From NCBI GenBank assembly GCA_031263265.1, contig JAISGE010000139.1:1-13627 (forward strand): DNA of 13,627 bases, written 5' to 3'. This document shows, one piece after another, positions 11,837-13,627 of the stretch (within the stretch, counting starts at the first letter, position 1; every line of letters starts with the position of its first letter). A program made the translations under genes and the position numbers. This DNA comes from Treponema sp. Lineage in GTDB: Bacteria > Spirochaetota > Spirochaetia > Treponematales > Breznakiellaceae. The notes beneath the pieces were generated by a model. The model saw nothing but the letters and a program-made list of their open reading frames with translations, was not told the origin of the DNA and did no database searches.

Positions 11837-13627
11837 TTACATACCGTGCTTTTTACTGGTACCGCGGATAACGGTAAACTCAAGGGTCACGGTTTTGAGG
11901 CCCGCTGAGTACGCGGTGAGTTCCAAAGGGCCGGCGGAGGCTCCGGCTTTGATGATTACCAGGGCTTTGCCGCGGCTCGTGTAGGTTTTGGGCAGCCGGA
12001 AGCCGAGGGCCGCGTTGAGGTCCGGGGAACAGGCCCCGAGGATTTCGCCGTCGCCCCGGAGCGTCCATTCGATGAGGTGTTCTCCGATGGGGCAACATAT
12101 TCCGGCTTCGTCGGTAACGCTGGTTTCGATGTGGGCGATGTCGGACTGTCCTGCCTGCAAAACCGTTTTGTCGGGGCTGAGCTGAATGTTCCGGGCGGGG
12201 CCGGCAGTCCGCAGGATATGGCGGCATACCGCGTCCCCGTTCCGGCGGCCTATCACTTCGAGTTCTCCGGCTTCGTAGTCAAAGGTCCATTCAATGATGC
12301 GGTTTTCAAAATCCGCGGGCCGCCTGGTTCCCCGTTTTTTACCGTTTATCCATAGTTCCGCCTCTTCACAGTTGGTGTAGACCGCGGCTTTCACGGTGCG
12401 GCGCTGGAAGTGATCAAGGTTGAGATGGGAGGCGGTTTGGGGGAATGACCAGCGTCCCCGAACATAGTCGGGCCTACCTCCACCATCATAAAAGCTGAGG
12501 TGGATGACCGGCTCGTCTGACCAGATGCTTTTGCGGTAATAGGCGTTGGGTTTCAGGAAGCCGCACATATCCAGTATTGCGCCCGCCCAGCCTTTTGCGG
12601 GCCACGAGCTCTCGCCCAGATAATCAATGCCTGCCCAGACAAACTGGCCGATGACGTTATCGTTTTCAAGGACATAACGCCAGGGGTTTTTCGGCAGCAC
12701 ATCTTCGTAGTTTTCAAGAGTACTGCTGTAGTAGTCATAGCTCTCCATACCGACTATCGGTTTGGCAATGGTTGCGGTATAGGCTTCGTAAAGCGGTTCA
12801 TGGTAGTTAAGGCCCAGCACGTCCACATCCGTTGTCAATGCTTGAGTGATTTCCACGAGACGGCTGGCAGGAGCACCGATAAGACTTGCAGGAATGACAT
12901 GGGGATGAAGGGCACAAGTGACCGGACGGTCGTCCATCGTCCTTACAAAGGTGGCAAGCTCGCGCTGGGTCTCAGGCAGAGTTCCCGCGCCCTGTTCCGC
13001 CACCTCGTTGCCGATACTCCACATAAACACCGACGGATGGTTCCGGTCGCGGAGGACACAGGCTTCCAAATCCTGTTTCCAGTCAGCATCAAAATGCGCG
13101 GCATAATAACCGCTCCGCCATTTATCAAAACATTCGTCAATCACATAAAACCCAAGCTCGTCACAAAGATCGAGAAACTCTTCTGCGGGCGGGTTATGGC
13201 TGGTGCGTACCGCGTTACAACCGAGGCTTTTCAAGGTGAGAAGCCGCCGCCGCCACGCCGCGTCATAGTAGGCCGCGCCAAGGATGCCGCAGTCATGGTG
13301 TAGGCATACCCCTTTGAGCTTTACCGGCTCGCCATTGACCCGCATCCCGCTTCGGGGGAGCATCTCGACCGTGCGGATGCCAAAGGGAACTTCGATGGGG
13401 CCACCAATCGCACTGTGGTCTTCTCCGGCGAGCTGCACCAAGGCACGGTACAGCCGTGGACGGTCCGCACTCCAGAGCTGGGGCGATGAAATCACACAAC
13501 ACTGTTCCGCAGTTGTTGCGCCACCCTCCGTAACTTTGCACGTCACCACGGATTCGGCGACCGTATCCCCATCGGGGCCGGTTATCCTGAGACAGACCTG
13601 AACCGTCGCCGCCACGCTCCGGTTGAC
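11837..13627 (-). CDS. glycoside hydrolase family 2 (beta-galactosidase-like), 5' end missing
   Basis: The frame is open to the window edge, giving 596 visible residues of a larger GH2 enzyme that hydrolyses terminal beta-linked sugars. Present are the end of the beta-sandwich (PQLWSADRPRLYRALVQL ... VPFGIRTVEM), the TIM barrel from VNGEPVKLKGVCLHHD onward with NAVRTSHNPP, and the acid/base motif HPSVFMWSIGNE (Glu about 204 counted from the GTG at 13615). The predicted nucleophile is in KPIVGMESYDYYS (Glu about 291). FVWAGIDYLGE and the YYRKSIW segment end the barrel. C-terminal beta domains of the DUF4982 and GH2-domain-5/Ig-like type follow. GTG at 13615 is not the true start, because the homology extends upstream. 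No signal peptide can be judged. The true substrate could be a galactoside or another beta-glycoside. Confidence 0.9.
   Translation of the reverse strand, partial: VNRSVAATVQVCLRITGPDGDTVAESVVTCKVTEGGATTAEQCCVISSPQLWSADRPRLYRALVQLAGEDHSAIGGPIEVPFGIRTVEMLPRSGMRVNGEPVKLKGVCLHHDCGILGAAYYDAAWRRRLLTLKSLGCNAVRTSHNPPAEEFLDLCDELGFYVIDECFDKWRSGYYAAHFDADWKQDLEACVLRDRNHPSVFMWSIGNEVAEQGAGTLPETQRELATFVRTMDDRPVTCALHPHVIPASLIGAPASRLVEITQALTTDVDVLGLNYHEPLYEAYTATIAKPIVGMESYDYYSSTLENYEDVLPKNPWRYVLENDNVIGQFVWAGIDYLGESSWPAKGWAGAILDMCGFLKPNAYYRKSIWSDEPVIHLSFYDGGGRPDYVRGRWSFPQTASHLNLDHFQRRTVKAAVYTNCEEAELWINGKKRGTRRPADFENRIIEWTFDYEAGELEVIGRRNGDAVCRHILRTAGPARNIQLSPDKTVLQAGQSDIAHIETSVTDEAGICCPIGEHLIEWTLRGDGEILGACSPDLNAALGFRLPKTYTSRGKALVIIKAGASAGPLELTAYSAGLKTVTLEFTVIRGTSKKHGM

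Noticed and set aside
12800..13303. 167-codon plus-strand frame
   Set aside because: Antisense to the catalytic barrel of the GH2 gene; no motif of its own.
1..13627. CRISPR array, rRNA or tRNA genes, integrase or phage genes
   Set aside because: I saw no regularly spaced direct repeats, no cloverleaf and no recombinase or phage structural motifs on either strand.

Overview
The window reads as chromosomal DNA of a diderm anaerobe, most likely a spirochete of the Treponema type. The best evidence is the efflux operon at 272-6407. Its lipoprotein adaptor lacks the alpha-helical hairpin that most RND adaptors carry, the architecture described for Borrelia BesA, and it sits between a TolC-like and an AcrB-like gene. 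The later gene cluster (metal-chaperone-like GTPase, DUF4213/DUF364 protein) is typical of strict anaerobes, and the GH2 glycosidase suits a gut or plant-polymer lifestyle. The genus is an inference; no rRNA or tRNA gene is visible.

Layout. 1-271 is non-coding: a possible terminator, an 18-base C tract with a facing G5, and a run of hairpins that ends just before the ribosome binding site of the first gene. 272-6407 (+) is a tightly coupled four-gene operon: TolC-like outer-membrane channel, hairpin-less lipoprotein adaptor, RND pump and a PII-like PG0541-family protein. Three of the junctions are ATGA overlaps or short gaps. 6408-6773 is a convergent intergenic region holding an 18-bp inverted repeat that encloses two more hairpins (structured RNA or MITE-like element) and a perfect 20-bp palindrome with a 3-base loop. 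6774-7160 (-) is a small XRE-type regulator with inverted TACCT/AGGTA motifs upstream.

7275-11784 (-) is the most interesting part. In transcription order it holds a DUF4213/DUF364 putative heavy-metal-chelation protein, a low-GC small protein of unknown function, a SAM methyltransferase, a Cys-rich HypB/UreG-like P-loop GTPase, an ABC ATPase with no permease, and a substrate-binding-protein-like protein with no signal peptide. The last four overlap one another by 4-13 bp, so they are surely co-translated. Together they look like a cytosolic metal or metallo-cofactor handling pathway that has reused transporter parts; the substrate is unknown. 11837-13627 (-) is the 3' part of a GH2 beta-galactosidase-like gene that runs off the window edge.

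The XRE gene and the small unknown gene at 10535-10927 are both visibly AT-richer than their neighbours, and both have TACCT-N6/8-AGGTA inverted repeats upstream. The XRE protein may therefore control both.
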